Part shown: positions 1-10,177 of the stretch, one piece after another
Layout: each line of letters begins with the position of its first letter
Numbering within the stretch: position 1 is the stretch's first letter
Source: Sva-07 sp963747375
GTDB taxonomy: Bacteria > Actinomycetota > Acidimicrobiia > Acidimicrobiales > Ilumatobacteraceae
DNA length: 64,000 nt
Direction of reading: 5' to 3'
NCBI GenBank assembly: GCA_963747375.1
Contig: CAVVFL010000030.1
Span: 39,268-103,267, forward strand
Notes under the pieces: model-generated
What the model saw: only the letters and a program-made list of their open reading frames with translations
What the model was told of the DNA's origin: nothing
The model's database searches: none
Made by a program: the position numbers and the translations under genes

Positions 1-977
1 GTCCACCGGGTCCCGTCACGAACACCACCGACGACTGGTCGAACCCGCCGGTGAAGAGCGCGCTCACCGGCAGCAGGCTCCCGGGTTCGGACTGTTGAAC
101 GGGAGTGAGGAGGTCGAGCACCTGGGAGTCGCTCACGAGCGGAATGGGCCGACCGGCATGGTCGTGGTCGGTGGTGCGCACCACGACGTCGAGGCCCGTC
201 CGGATGGCGTGAACTGCGAGGGTCGCAGCGACGTCGACCGCTTCCTCGAAGTCGTCGGGCCCGCCTGCCGTCCCCGCGGTGTCGAGCACGATGGTGAACT
301 CGGGGCGGCGAACCTCGACGTGTTCTCGCACCATCAGCGTGCCGGTGCGCGCGGTGGTCGGCCAGTGGATCAGACGCGGGTCGTCGCCCGCCACGTACTC
401 GCGCATCGACACGAAGCCCGACATCGGATCGGACGTGGCACGGCGGAGCACCGACTCGTTCTCGACGACGCGCACCGCCCCCTGCGGACCGATGAGGTCG
501 TAGACCTTGGGATGCACGATCACCGACGCCACTCCGGTGTCGCGACGCCGCCCGACGGTGAGCCAGAAGGGGTCGACCCGCTCGATTTCGAAGGGTCCGA
601 CGTCGAAGATCCCGCGCCGACGGGTGGGGATCGATCCGAGCACGGTCACCTCGGCATTGGCAGCGACGGTGGGCACGTGTCACCCGGACCTCGGCCTCAG
701 CGCACCGATCGATGATCGTCGCCCGGCCCGACCGGAATCGGGTGGCGTTGCGCAGCCGGTAGCTCAGTGCGATCGGGTCGCCGCGTGGAACGCGAACGGC
801 GATCAGCCGCCGGGTGACCGTCGCGCGCAGGGGTCGCTGTGAGACCCATGTCGCCATGAGGAGCAGTGCGCCGATGCCGCACGCGACGATGACGATCTCC
901 TCGTAGTTCCACCACCACCCCACGACGCCGAGCACCACTGCAGCCAGGACCGCACCGAGGCCCGAGCGGGTGAGCAC
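1..977 (-). CDS. DUF58-domain protein (partial, runs off window start)
   Basis: The reverse strand encodes an N-terminal pair of hydrophobic segments (VLAAVVLGVVGW, then ACGIGALLLMATW) followed by a DUF58 region. The family hallmark is clear: REYVAGDDPRLIHWPTTA followed by GTLMVREHV. DUF58 proteins are membrane-anchored with a VWA-like fold and almost always accompany a MoxR AAA+ ATPase, as here. The GTG start at 977 lies two bases after the moxR stop, so the two are probably co-translated. The reading frame shifts once near 680-720, between the beta-rich N-terminal part and the segment reading VPTVAANAEV; I take this as a sequence error. The C-terminus is beyond the window edge. The exact role of such MoxR/DUF58 pairs (often metal insertion or envelope complex assembly) cannot be told from this sequence. 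Confidence 0.8.
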   Translation of the reverse strand, partial: MLTRSGLGAVLAAVVLGVVGWWWNYEEIVIVACGIGALLLMATWVSQRPLRATVTRRLIAVRVPRGDPIALSYRLRNATRFRSGRATIIDRCAEAEVRVTRAHRRCQCRGDRARIDPHPSARDLRRRTLRNRAGRPLLAHRRAASRHRSGVGDRASQGLRPHRSAGGGARRRERVGAPPCHVRSDVGLRVDARVRGGRRPASDPLADHRAHRHADGARTRRGSPPRVHHRARHRGDGRRARRLRGSGRRRCDPRSSRHPDGPRRRGAHHRPRPCRSAHSARERLPGARPPHSRSTVRTREPAAGERALHRRVRPVVGGVRDGTRW

Positions 978-979
978 GT

Positions 980-1932
980 TCAGCCCTCTCGGGAACGGGG
1001 GACCGGGACCTCGTCGATGATGTCGGCCAGCGCATTCTCGATGCGGACACCTCGGAGTTCGGCTTCGGCGGTCAACGCCATGCGGTGGGCGAACACGGGC
1101 GCGGCAACGGCCTTGACGTCGTCCGGCGTGACGTAGTCGCGCTCATCGGTGGCGGCGAAGGCTCGCGCCACCCGCAACATCGTGAGCGTGCCGCGAGTCG
1201 ACACGCCGAGTCGCAGATCGGGGTGGGTTCGGGTGGCGTTGGCGATCCGCACGATGTAGTCGGCGATCGAGTGGACCACGCTCGACGTTCTCGATCTCGT
1301 TGATCGCCCGGTCGAGTTCCACGGGATCGGTGACCGGTGAGAGGTCGTCCTGCGAGTTGTGACGGTGGTACTCCTCGAGAATCGAGACCTCGGTGTCGGC
1401 GTCGGCGTACCCCAGCGTGAGCCGCATTGCGAAGCGGTCGAGTTGGACGTCGGGCAGCGGGAACGTGCCCTGGAAGTCCCGGGGGTTCTGAGTGGCGATC
1501 ACGAAGAACGGGCGCGCGACGGGTCGGCTCACACCGTCGGCGGTGACCTGGCGTTCCTCCATCACCTCGAGCAGTGCCGACTGGGTCTTGGGGCTGCCAC
1601 GGTTGATCTCGTCGCCGATGAGCACGTTGGTGAACACCGGCCCCTCGCGGAAGGTGAACGTGCTGGTGCGCTGGTCGAAGACCATCACGCCGGTGATGTC
1701 GGTCGGGAGGAGGTCGGGCGTGAACTGCACCCGCTTCCAGCGTGCCCGAGATGGAGTTGGCGATCGCCTTCGCCAAGCTGGTCTTGCCGGTGCCGGGGAC
1801 GTCGTCGAGGAGGAGGTGGCCTTCGGTCAGCAGACAGCAGAGCGCAAGACGGATCTCGTCGCGCTTGCCGCGTACGACGCGGTCGACGTTCGTCAGCAGC
1901 GCATCGGCGACCTGTGCGGCGTGGAGCGACAT
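980..1932 (-). CDS. MoxR-family AAA+ ATPase (two frameshifts)
   Basis: This is a MoxR-type AAA+ chaperone ATPase. The Walker A motif DVPGTGKTS lies near residue 45, the Walker B region reads LIGDEINRGSPKTQSALLE, and the sensor region reads FFVIATQNP, followed by the LPDVQLDRF segment typical of MoxR. The lid domain ends with TPDDVKAVAAPVFAHR. The total of about 317 residues fits the family. The frame shifts near 1,740 (after the Walker A region) and near 1,280, but the protein reads through cleanly if one base is corrected at each place. The DUF58 gene follows two bases after its stop. In known systems such ATPases act on, or with, the VWA/DUF58 partner; the substrate here is unknown. Confidence 0.88.
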
Positions 1933-1982
1933 CGAGACGAGTGTACGCGGGACCCCGAAGCGGGCCGGGTCATGCCGCGGCG

Positions 1983-2675
1983 TCAGTCCCAGTCGATGCG
2001 CAGATTGGACAGCGCATCGCGCAGCACGGCGGCGAGCTCTCGTGATCTCGACATCATCGGCTCGGTCCGCTCGATGTCGGCGACCTCGGGCAGCGAGGTG
2101 CCTGCGGGCATCCTGAGGAGCACCTCGAGCGGGTCGGTTCGAGGCTCGATCGTTCGAGGCTCAACCGCGTCGGGCTCGAACGAGCCCGGCCTCACCAACC
2201 GCAGGTGTCGACCCGTCTCCGCCGCGCCGGCCCGTGCGGACCCGACCTCGACCGACCGATCGGCGGTCGTGTCCGCGTCGGCTGTGCGGTTCCGCCAGAG
2301 ATCGAGGAGTTCCGGCTCGAGGAGGAACTCGTCGCTGAGGGTGAACATCGCGGCGACGACGTGCTTGCACGCGTAGCCGTCCCAGTTGTCGTCGTCGGGG
2401 CACGTGCAGGTGGTGCGGATGTCGCGTCGCAGCGGCATGCCGTCGCCGGCGGTGACCTCGACCGCGGCGATGTAGGGCGTCGACCGTGAGCCCTGGATCT
2501 CGCAGGTGACGACACCTGGCTCGATGATGATGTCGAGGACCGAGCCGTCCTTGGCGTACTGCTTGCCACGCCGGAGACGTGACGGATCGCTCATCTCGGC
2601 GGCGAGCACCTTCATCATCGTGGCGGGGAGCCGCCCGGGATGGTTGGCGCCGAAGGGCTTACGCGGCCGGCTCAC
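1983..2675 (-). CDS. SWIM zinc-finger protein
   Basis: The protein of about 230 residues opens with SRPRKPFGANHPGRLP and has a SWIM zinc finger in its middle, CTCPDDDNWDGYACKHVVA, with the CxC...CxH ligand spacing of that family. SWIM proteins are predicted to bind DNA or protein. In many Actinobacteria and Firmicutes they sit next to an SNF2 helicase, as here. The GTG start at 2675 overlaps the helicase stop codon as GTGA, which indicates translational coupling. The C-terminal half is rich in Arg, Glu and Pro and has no recognised domain. No frameshift is seen inside this gene. The biological role of the pair is not established. Confidence 0.8.
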   Translation of the reverse strand: MSRPRKPFGANHPGRLPATMMKVLAAEMSDPSRLRRGKQYAKDGSVLDIIIEPGVVTCEIQGSRSTPYIAAVEVTAGDGMPLRRDIRTTCTCPDDDNWDGYACKHVVAAMFTLSDEFLLEPELLDLWRNRTADADTTADRSVEVGSARAGAAETGRHLRLVRPGSFEPDAVEPRTIEPRTDPLEVLLRMPAGTSLPEVADIERTEPMMSRSRELAAVLRDALSNLRIDWD

Positions 2676-5657
2676 GATTCCATCTCCAGCACGACGAGGT
2701 CGCGCAGTTCGTCGGTCGACAGCTCGGAGAGCCAGGCCTCGCCGGTGCCGACCACTGCGTCGGCGAGCTTGCGCTTGTCGTCGATGACCACGCCGATGCG
2801 TTCCTCGACGGTGCCTTCGCACACGAGCTTGTGGACGTTGACGGTGCGCTCCTGGCCGATGCGCCATGCCCGGTCGGTGGCCTGGTCTTCCACCGCGGGG
2901 TTCCACCAGCGGTCGTAGTGGATCACCTGGCTGGCAGCCGTGAGGTTGAGGCCCGTGCCGCCCGCCTTCAGCGAGATGATCAACAGCGGCGGGCCGGTGC
3001 CGTCCTGGAATGCGTCGACCATCCGGTCGCGTCCGAGCCTGGTGACGCCTCCATGCAGGAACGGAGGGTCGAAGTGGAACTGGTCGCCGACGTGGGTACG
3101 CAAGCAGTTCGCCCATCTCGCGGAACTGGGTGAACACGAGGGCCCGCTCGCCCGAGTCGAGGAGGTCGGTGACGAGTTCGTCGAATCGGGTGAGTTTGCC
3201 CGATCGGCCGGCGAGACGTGAGCCGTCACCGAGGGCATGGGCCGGGTGGTTGCAGATCTGTTTGAGCCGCATCAGCGCCGCGAGCACGAGGCCGCGGCGC
3301 CGCATGCCCTTGGCCTGTTCGGCGTCGGCCAGCAACTGGTCGACCACGTGCTGGTACAGCGTTGCCTGCTCGCGGGTGAGCTTGGCGTAGGCGATCTGTT
3401 CGATCTTGTCGGGCAGGTCGGGCAGCAGGCGCTTGTCGGCCTTGGTGCGCCGCAGGATGAACGGCTGGGTGATGCGGCGCAGACGGGCGGCAGCGAGTTC
3501 GTCGCCGTGTCGCTCGATCGGCGTGCCGAACTGCTCGCGGAACTTCTGGAGGCCGCCGAGCAGGCCCGGGTTGACCGCGTCGAGGATCGACCACAGCTCA
3601 CTGAGCCGGTTCTCCACCGGTGTTCCGGTCAGAGCGAGTTTCTGTCCGGCACGGAGCTGGCGGACCGCGCGGGCGGCCTTGGTGTTGGGGTTCTTCACCA
3701 TCTGCGCTTCGTCGAGCACGACGGTCGACCAGTCGACCGCGCCGAGGTGTTCGAGGTCACGCGGGAGCAGCCCGTAGGTGGTGATGACGAGCTGACGTTC
3801 GGGGTCGGAGTCGAACAGTGAGTCGTCGTCGAACGCTTGCGTGCGATTGGCGCCGTGGTGGATCTTCACGTCGAGCTTCGGGGTGAACCGCGCCGCCTCC
3901 TGGCTCCAGTTGCGCACGACGCTGAGGGGACACACCACCAAGTGAGGCCCGGGTCGTTCGAGCAAGTGGGCGAGGGTGGTGGCGGTCTTGCCGAGGCCCA
4001 TGTCGTCGGCGAGACAGCCGCCGAGGCCGAGCTTGGCGAGGAACTGCAGCCACGACAGCGCCCGCCGCTGGTAGTGGCGCAGCTCGCCGACGAACTCCGG
4101 CGACTCGTGGGTTTCGTCGAGCCGTTCGTCGGGCAGCCCGGCCAGCAGGTTGCGGACCCAGGTCGACTCGGCGGCCGCGGCGTTGCCGGCGGCGTTGCCG
4201 GCCTCGTCGTCGTGGATCGAGATGGCCGGTGTGTCGTCCTCGCCGAGTTCGGCGTCGTTCGCGAGCCGCAGCAGTTCGAGGGGGGTGACCGCGCTCTTGG
4301 TGGCCTTGAGCTCCGCGAGCTTGGAGCGCTTGCGGCGGAGCTCGTCGGCGTCGATGCGCACCCAGCGGTGGCCGGTGTGCAGCAGGGTGGCGCCGGCTTG
4401 CTCGGCGCGGGCGATCTCGGCGTCGGAGATCTCCTCGTCGCCGATCACCAGCTTCCACTCGACGAGGGCTTCCTTGCCGAACTGCTTGCGGCGATCGTCG
4501 GACGGAGCAGGTGTTGCCTCGCCCGCCACGTTGACCCTGGTGCGGATCAGGCGCTCGGGCCCGATGAGTTCCACGCCGAGGCGTTGCAGTTCGACGGGCG
4601 CGATGTCGAGGAAGTCCTCGGCCACGTCGAGGTCGAGTTCGACCTGGGTGGGCTCGTGCTGGATGGCGAGGTCGGCGAGCCCGGGGACGATCGGCGCGAT
4701 CTGTTCGACGGTGGTGCCGATCAGGTCGGCGAGGAGGTCGAGGTGCTGTTCGCCCTTGGCGACCTCGAGGGCAGTGCCGTTGCGTTCCCACACGTCGTTG
4801 GCGGAGCACCAACGTGACGCGTCGCTGTCGTCGACGAGTTCGAGCCGCACGATCCACGGGTCGTGCGGATCGTCGGAGATCACGAGACGCAAGCGGGCGA
4901 CGACGACGGGCTCGCCACCGACTCGCCGTCGGTGCCGGTCGAGCTCGTCACGAAGTTGTCGGACCGCGGCGTCGAACTCGACGGTGCCGCCACGCACGAC
5001 GTGGTCGGGCTTCGCGAGCGCACCGAAGGTGGCTCGAAGTGCCTGGATCGATGGCGTCCGTTGGCGTCCGAGATCGGCCTTCCAGCCGTACTGGTGGAGC
5101 TGGGCGCGGGCAATGCCGTCGACGAGCTGGGTGTAGATGCTGGTGGCATCGGCGCTGGAACCCGCGGTGCAGATCGGGGGCATCGATGCGTCGAGCGACC
5201 GCAGCATGTCGTCGATCGCCTCGGTCGTGACCGGTCGCCAGCGAGCAACGGTGAACGGGCCTTCTTCGACGATCGCGGGAAGGATGCGTCCGCTCGACAC
5301 GGTGCGTCGGGCCAGTTCGGCGACGCGGGCGAACCAGGCGAGCGAGTCGGACAGATGGGGAGCCTCCGGCAGATCCGACAGCCAGACAGCTGTGCCCATC
5401 GCGTCGAGCTGGACCGATGAGGCGTGGAGCGTGGGCAGCCCGTCGAGGCTGATGCTGATGCGCCCGATCGCACCGTAGGAGACGGGCGTGTCGTGCCAGC
5501 CGGTGCGGCGCCCGTCGTCGCCGAGCATCCGGAACCCGCCGTAGAGCCACGCCATCGCCGCCGTGTCGATCCCGTTCCATCCCCAGACGTGGAGCGCGCC
5601 GCTCCGCCAGGTCCCCTGCGCCACGTGTGGCGGCCGGTGACGCGACATCGTGGCCAT
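2672..5657 (-). CDS. SNF2-family DEAD/DEAH-box helicase (one frameshift)
   Basis: This is a protein of about 990 residues of the bacterial SNF2/HepA type. An N-terminal accessory region of about 450 residues precedes the ATPase core. Motif I is ADDMGLGKTATT, motif II is VVLDEAQMVKN, and motif III is ALTGTPVENR. The C-terminal helicase lobe has SLKAGGTGLNL, HYDRWWNPAVEDQATDR and AWRIGQ, the canonical motifs V and VI. The frame shifts near 3,100 between the segment RALVFTQFREMGELL and the rest of the second lobe, and one base corrects it. The stop overlaps the start of the SWIM gene. The family remodels protein-DNA or polymerase-DNA complexes using ATP; the target of this member is unknown. Confidence 0.88.
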
Positions 5658-5722
5658 CCCATCGACCCTACCGACGGGCTGTCACCGTGACGCCCGTGAC
5701 GTCTGGAGTGTTACGCCAGGGG

Positions 5723-6721
5723 TCAGACCCGCGACGTCACGCTGGCGCCGAAGAACGACTGCAGGGCCTCGGCCATGGCCACCCGGGCGTACTCCGAGGT
5801 GACCATCGCGTCGACGGCGGGGATCGCCGTGTGGATCTGGCCTGGGCACTGCAGGTGTTGCACTGGCGACGCCGGCATCGGCCATGGCCTCGGCGTAGGC
5901 GTCGCCCTCGTCGCGCAGCGGGTCGAACTCGCAGGTGATCGACCATGCCGGCGGCAGGTCCGACAGGTCGTCGGCGAGCAGCGGTGACGCCTTCGGGTTC
6001 GAGCGGTCGGCCGGGTCGCAGTAGTGGTCCCAGAACCAGTTCATCACTGCCATGGTGAGTACGTAGCCCGTCGGCGTTGTCGCTGTGCGACGGACGATCG
6101 GTGGTGCCATCGGTGACGGGGCACAGCAGCACTTGCCCGACGATCGACGGACCGCCGGCGAGCTTCGCCTGCTGGCGCGGTGACCGCAGCGACGTTGGCA
6201 CCTGCGCTCCACCCGGCGACCGCGAGTCGGCCCGGCACACCGCCGAGTTCCTCGGCGTGGTCGGCGATCCAGGTTGCCGCGGCGAGGCCGTCGTCGGCGG
6301 CCGCCGGGAAGCGGTGCCTCGGGAGCGTGGCGGTAGTTGACCGACACGATGATCGAGTTCGACCGCACGCACAGGTCGCGGCACAGCGGATCGTCGGACG
6401 TCGCGGCTGCCCGAGCACCCAGCCGCCGCCGTGGAAGTAGGCGACGATCGGGTGCGGGCCCCTCGGTCGCCGGCCGGTAGAGGCGGTACTCGAGCGGTGT
6501 GCCGTCCGCGCCGGGAAGCGTGCCGTCGACGATCTCGCCGACCTCCGGCCCGGGTGGCATCGCAGCACCCGAAGCGGCCATGAACTGCGCGGGCGTCCTC
6601 GCGCCGACATCGACTCCAGCGGCGGGAGTTCGAGCTCGGCCATCATGTCGAGCACCATTCCCTGGACGTCGGGCTTCAGCGGCCGGATGACGCCGTCGTT
6701 GCGTCTGTGCTCCGGCGTCAC
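5723..6721 (-). CDS. Alpha/beta hydrolase, HSL-type esterase (several frameshifts)
   Basis: Pieces in different frames assemble into one hormone-sensitive-lipase-type esterase of about 330 residues. The oxyanion motif is YFHGGGWVLG, the nucleophile elbow is AGWSAGAN (GxSxG), an acidic segment reads EFDPLRDEGD, and a C-terminal GQIHTAI supplies the likely catalytic His. At least five single-base shifts interrupt it between 5,860 and 6,620, and I treat them as sequence errors. I place the start at the GTG at 6721, which overlaps the stop of the upstream monooxygenase as GTGA. A Baeyer-Villiger enzyme makes an ester or lactone and an esterase hydrolyses it, so the pair probably catalyses consecutive steps of a ketone degradation route (inference from context). 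Confidence 0.8.
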
Positions 6722-8349
6722 CGGTGAGCGTGAAACCGAGGTAGCCGCGCTCGACCACCTCGTCGCAGATCTGCGCGGTAACCGCCGACGCCGCCGAGGT
6801 ACGGCAGGAACACCTGGGGCTTGCCGGGCACGTTGGCGCCCATGTACCACGAGTTGGCGGTCGGCAGCAGGGTGAGGTCGGCGAACTCGTTGCCGTGCTG
6901 CACCCACCGTCGCTCGCGCGAGCTCGGTCGGCTCGATCGTGTCGAAACCGTTCGACGGAGGTGCTCGATCGTGTCGGTGATCAGTCGACGTGCTGCTCGA
7001 TCGACACCATCATGTTCGACAGCACCGACGGGCTGCCCGGGCCCGGTGATCATGAACAGGTTGGGGAAGCCGACCGTCATCAGGCCGAGATAGGTCTTCG
7101 GGCCGTGGGCCCACTTGCCTCGCGGAGTGACTCGCCGTCGCGGCCGGTGATGTCGACGCCGACGATCGCGCCGGTCATCGCGTCGAAGCCGGTGGCGAAC
7201 ACGATGGCGTCGAACTCGATCGACTCGGCGCCGCTGCGGCAGCTCGATGCCGGTCTCGGTGATGGTGGTGATCGGCTGCTTGCGCAGGTCGACGAGGCGG
7301 ACGTGGGGCAGGTTGTAGGTCTCGTAGTAGTTCGGTGTCGAGGCACGGCCGCTTGGTGCCGAACGTAGTGGTTCGTCGGGCACAGCAGCTCGGCGACGTC
7401 GGGGTCGTCCACGATCGAGCGGATCTTGGCGCGGATGAACTCGCCGCAGCGTGTCGTTGGCCTCCGGGTTGACGACCATGTCGTTGAACGGCTGCCGGAG
7501 ATGCCGAGAGTTCGCCGGCCTGCCACACCGCCTCGTACGCGTGCCGTGACGCTCCTCGTCGGACACGGCGAGCGCGCCGGTCGATCGGGTCGGTGCACGG
7601 GGCACGCCGACGCCCGAGTAGCGGGCCTCCTCGCGGTAGGCGGCGGGATCCTTGCGGTACTCGGCGAGGCGCTCCTCGGTGATCGGGCCGTTGTGGGCGG
7701 GGATCGAGAAGTTCGGGGTGCGCTGGAAGACGGTGAGCTGCGTCGGCCTGTGCCGGCGATGATCGGGATCGACTGGATGCCCGACGAGCCGGTGCCGATC
7801 ACGGCGACCCGCTTGCCGGTGAAGTCGACGCCCTCGTGCGGCCAGCGGCTGGTGAAGTACACCTCGCCGCCGAAGCGGTCGGCGCCCTCGATGTCGGGCA
7901 CCTTCGGCATCGACAGGCAGCCGGTGGCCATGACGTAGAACTTGGCCGGTGACGTCGTCGCCCGTGTCGGTGTGGACGGTCCAGCGCTTCGCGTCGTCGT
8001 CCCACGTCGGCCGAGCTCGACGCGGGTGTTGAAGCGGATGTCGCGGCGCAGGTCGTGCTTGTCGGCGACGAACTGGGCGTAGCGGAGGATCTCGGGCTGG
8101 GTGGCGTAGCGCTCCGACCAGGTCCACTCCTCCTGCGAGCTCGGGGTCGCAGCTGTAGGAGTAGTCGATGGTGAGGATGTCGCAGCGTGCGCCGGGGTAG
8201 CGGTTCCAGTACCAGGTGCCGCCCACGTCGTCGGCGGTCTCGAGCACGACGGCGCTGAAGCCGGCCTCGCGCATCCGGTGCAGCAGGTACATGCCGGCGA
8301 ATCCGGCCCCCACGATCACGACGTCGACGTCGGTGTTGCTCTCGCTCAT
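6718..8349 (-). CDS. Flavin-containing Baeyer-Villiger-type monooxygenase (several frameshifts)
   Basis: The N-terminus has the FAD-binding Rossmann motif VVIVGAGFAG (residues 10-19) followed by ETADDVGGTWYWNRYPGARCD, here split as ETADDVGGTWYWNRYPG and ARCD, typical of class B flavoprotein monooxygenases. A second Rossmann motif for NADPH reads AVIGTGSSGIQ. The BVMO fingerprint lies just before it as FGGEVYFTSRWP, with Phe where the classical FxGxxxHxxxW motif has His. The protein ends in the GYLGFTL segment common to this family. At least six frame changes occur between 6,720 and 8,150, consistent with base-call errors. Expected reaction: NADPH- and O2-dependent oxidation of a ketone to an ester. 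The substrate is unknown. The overlapping esterase gene supports a degradative role. Confidence 0.82.
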   Translation of the reverse strand: MSESNTDVDVVIVGAGFAGMYLLHRMREAGFSAVVLETADDVGGTWYWNRYPGARCDILTIDYSYSCDPELAGGVDLVGALRHPARDPPLRPVRRRQARPAPRHPLQHPRRARPTWDDDAKRWTVHTDTGDDVTGQVLRHGHRLPVDAEGARHRGRRPLRRRGVLHQPLAARGRRLHRQAGRRDRHRLVGHPVDPDHRRHRPTQLTVFQRTPNFSIPAHNGPITEERLAEYRKDPAAYREEARYSGVGVPRAPTRSTGALAVSDEERHGTRTRRCGRPANSRHLRQPFNDMVVNPEANDTLRRVHPRQDPLDRGRPRRRRAAVPDEPLRSAPSGRASTPNYYETYNLPHVRLVDLRKQPITTITETGIELPQRRRVDRVRRHRVRHRLRRDDRRDRRRRHHRPRRRVTPRGKWAHGPKTYLGLMTVGFPNLFMITGPGQPVGAVEHDGVDRAARRLITDTIEHLRRTVSTRSSRPSSRERRWVQHGNEFADLTLLPTANSWYMGANVPGKPQVFLPYLGGVGGYRADLRRGGRARLPRFHAHR

Positions 8350-8444
8350 TCGATGTCCCCTTCGGTCGGTGTCCCGGCCGCCAGTGTCGCGTCACCGCCT
8401 CGTCAGGTTCGACTCGGACCCCGCCCGACGACGCGCACTGCTGC

Positions 8445-8484
8445 CGATGAGCGAACGGACCGCAGTCCGGCTGTTCGCTCATCG
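8445..8484. repeat. Perfect 12-bp inverted repeat (CGATGAGCGAAC)
   Basis: The arms 8445-8456 and 8473-8484 are exact reverse complements around a 16-base loop that contains a further GGAC/GTCC pair. It lies in the divergent spacer between the monooxygenase and the DUF1697 gene. A closely related hairpin with core GCGATGAGC occurs at 10178-10225. It could be a repeat element or an operator; nothing decides between them. Confidence 0.7.
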
Positions 8485-8516
8485 CTGTGGTGGTCGGACG
8501 GTGCCAGACTGGAGCG

Positions 8517-9056
8517 ATGGCGTCGACGACGGTGATTGCGCTGCTGCGCGGCATCAACGTCGGCGGGCACAACAAGTTGCCGATGGCGCAGCTTCGTGAG
8601 ATCGCCACGTCGATCGGGCTGGCGGAGGTGCGGACGTACATCCAGAGCGGCAATCTCGTGGCGTCGACCGAGGCTGATCCGGTCGAGGTCGGCTCCACGC
8701 TCGCGGCGGCGATCGAGTCGGCGACCGGCCTGACGGTGCCGGTGATCGTGCGGACGGCGCAGCAGTGGGCCGACCTCGTCGTTGCCAACCCGTTCCCGGA
8801 CGCGGTCGACCTCGGCAAACACGTCCACGTCATCTGTTTGTCGGCGCCGGCAGGCGACGAGCTGCTGTCGTTCGACGCGTCCGGGTTTGCGCCGGAGGAG
8901 TTCGTCGTCGTCGGCGCCGAGGTCTATCTCCACCTGCCCGACGGAATGGGCCGCTCCAAGCTCGCGATCGCCCTGAACCGCCTCCCCGCGGCCGCCGCCG
9001 GCACCGCCCGGAACTGGAACACGGTCCGCAAGCTGGCTGAACTCGCCGCCGAGTGA
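8517..9056 (+). CDS. DUF1697 family protein
   Basis: The 179-residue protein opens with TTVIALLRGINVGGHNKLPM, the diagnostic N-terminus of DUF1697. It continues with LREIATSIGLAEVRTYIQSG, and a C-terminal segment reads GRSKLAIALNR. The family is widespread, soluble and of unknown function. The gene is intact. It is read from the ATG at 8517 and converges on the LLM oxidoreductase gene, with a hairpin between the two stops. Nothing in the context suggests a function. Confidence 0.85.
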   Translation: MASTTVIALLRGINVGGHNKLPMAQLREIATSIGLAEVRTYIQSGNLVASTEADPVEVGSTLAAAIESATGLTVPVIVRTAQQWADLVVANPFPDAVDLGKHVHVICLSAPAGDELLSFDASGFAPEEFVVVGAEVYLHLPDGMGRSKLAIALNRLPAAAAGTARNWNTVRKLAELAAE

Positions 9057-9068
9057 ACGGCCCACCCA

Positions 9069-9119
9069 CGTTTGTGGCGCGTTCGATTGGCCCGTCCCGA
9101 CAAAATCGCGCCGCAAACG
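9069..9119. terminator. Hairpin between convergent genes
   Basis: The arms 9069-9081 (CGTTTGTGGCGCG) and 9107-9119 pair over 13 bases with a single G-U. They sit between the convergent stops of the DUF1697 gene and the LLM oxidoreductase. There is no T-tract, so a bidirectional terminator is inferred from position and symmetry. Confidence 0.5.
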
Positions 9120-9142
9120 AGGTGGGGCGGGCGGGGATCGTG

Positions 9143-10159
9143 TCAGACGGTGACGGGATCCATCACGTCGGCCAGGAGGTCGACGGAGCGGAGGCGCTGT
9201 TCGATCGTCGGCGACGCGTGCGCGGTGATCAGTTCGTCGGCTCCGGCGAGCTCGGCGAACTCGTCGAGGTAGGCCTTCACCGTCTCGGGGGTGCCGACCG
9301 CCGAATAGTGCATCATCTGCGCGATCTGGCGGCCCTGCGGCGAGGCGAGGATCGCGTCGGTTTCGTCGTCGGTGAGGTCGCGGCCAGGAGCGACGAACCG
9401 GGCGACGCGGTAGCGACGCACCGTCTCCCACTGCGACTGCGCCTCGTGGTCGGAGTCGGCGGTGATCACGTTCACGGCGGCGATCGCATAGGGCTCGGCG
9501 AGTTGCTCGGACGGTCGGAACTCTCGCCGGTACAGCGCGATCGCGTCGAGCAGCGCCGCGGGTGCGAAGTGTGAGGCGAACGCATACGGCAATCCGAGCA
9601 TCGCCGCGAGCTGGGCGCCGAACAGCGACGAGCCGAGGATGTAGAGCGGCACGTTCGTCCCGGCACCCGGAACGGCGACCACACCGGGAATGCGGGACTC
9701 ACCGCGCAGGTAGCCCTGCAACTCGAGCACGTCCTCGGGGAACCGGTCGGACGAGTGGGCGTCGCGACGCATCGCCCGCATCGTGTTCTGGTCGCTGCCC
9801 GGCGCGCGCCCGAGGCCGAGATCGATGCGGCCCGGATGGAGCGTGGCGAGCGTGCCGAATTGCTCGGCGATCGTGAGCGGCGAGTGGTTCGGCAGCATCA
9901 CGCCGCCGGCACCGAGGCGGATCGTCGAGGTGTTGGCCGCGATGTGAGCGATCAGCACACTCGTGGCCGACGAGGCGATCGCGGCCATGTTGTGGTGCTC
10001 GGCGTACCAGACCCGCTCGTAGCCTCGTGCCTCGGCGCGCCGTGCGAGGGCCACGCTGTTGGCGAACGCATCGGTCGCCGTCTGTCCCTTGCCGATGATC
10101 GCCAGGTCGAGGATCGACAGCGCGCGAGCAGTGGTCACGCCACCCAGCATGCCAGCCAT
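9143..10159 (-). CDS. LLM-class (luciferase-like) flavin-dependent oxidoreductase
   Basis: This is an intact protein of about 338 residues of the bacterial luciferase-like monooxygenase superfamily. Characteristic segments are YERVWYAEHHNM, SATSVLIAHIAANT, IRLGAGGVMLPNHSPL, EQFGTLATLHPGRIDLGLGR and GTPETVKAYLDEF. These are typical of the single-component group that uses FMNH2 or F420-like cofactors; the exact cofactor cannot be told here. I start at the ATG at 10159, though an ATG at 10150 is equally possible. It stands alone, convergent with DUF1697. The substrate is unknown. Confidence 0.85.
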   Translation of the reverse strand: MAGMLGGVTTARALSILDLAIIGKGQTATDAFANSVALARRAEARGYERVWYAEHHNMAAIASSATSVLIAHIAANTSTIRLGAGGVMLPNHSPLTIAEQFGTLATLHPGRIDLGLGRAPGSDQNTMRAMRRDAHSSDRFPEDVLELQGYLRGESRIPGVVAVPGAGTNVPLYILGSSLFGAQLAAMLGLPYAFASHFAPAALLDAIALYRREFRPSEQLAEPYAIAAVNVITADSDHEAQSQWETVRRYRVARFVAPGRDLTDDETDAILASPQGRQIAQMMHYSAVGTPETVKAYLDEFAELAGADELITAHASPTIEQRLRSVDLLADVMDPVTV

Positions 10160-10177
10160 CCCCGCCGTCGCACCACG

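Noticed and set aside
1359..2376. Long open frames on the plus strand opposite moxR and SWIM
   Set aside because: They are antisense to well-conserved domains and have Arg/Gly/Ala-rich shadow composition typical of high-GC DNA.
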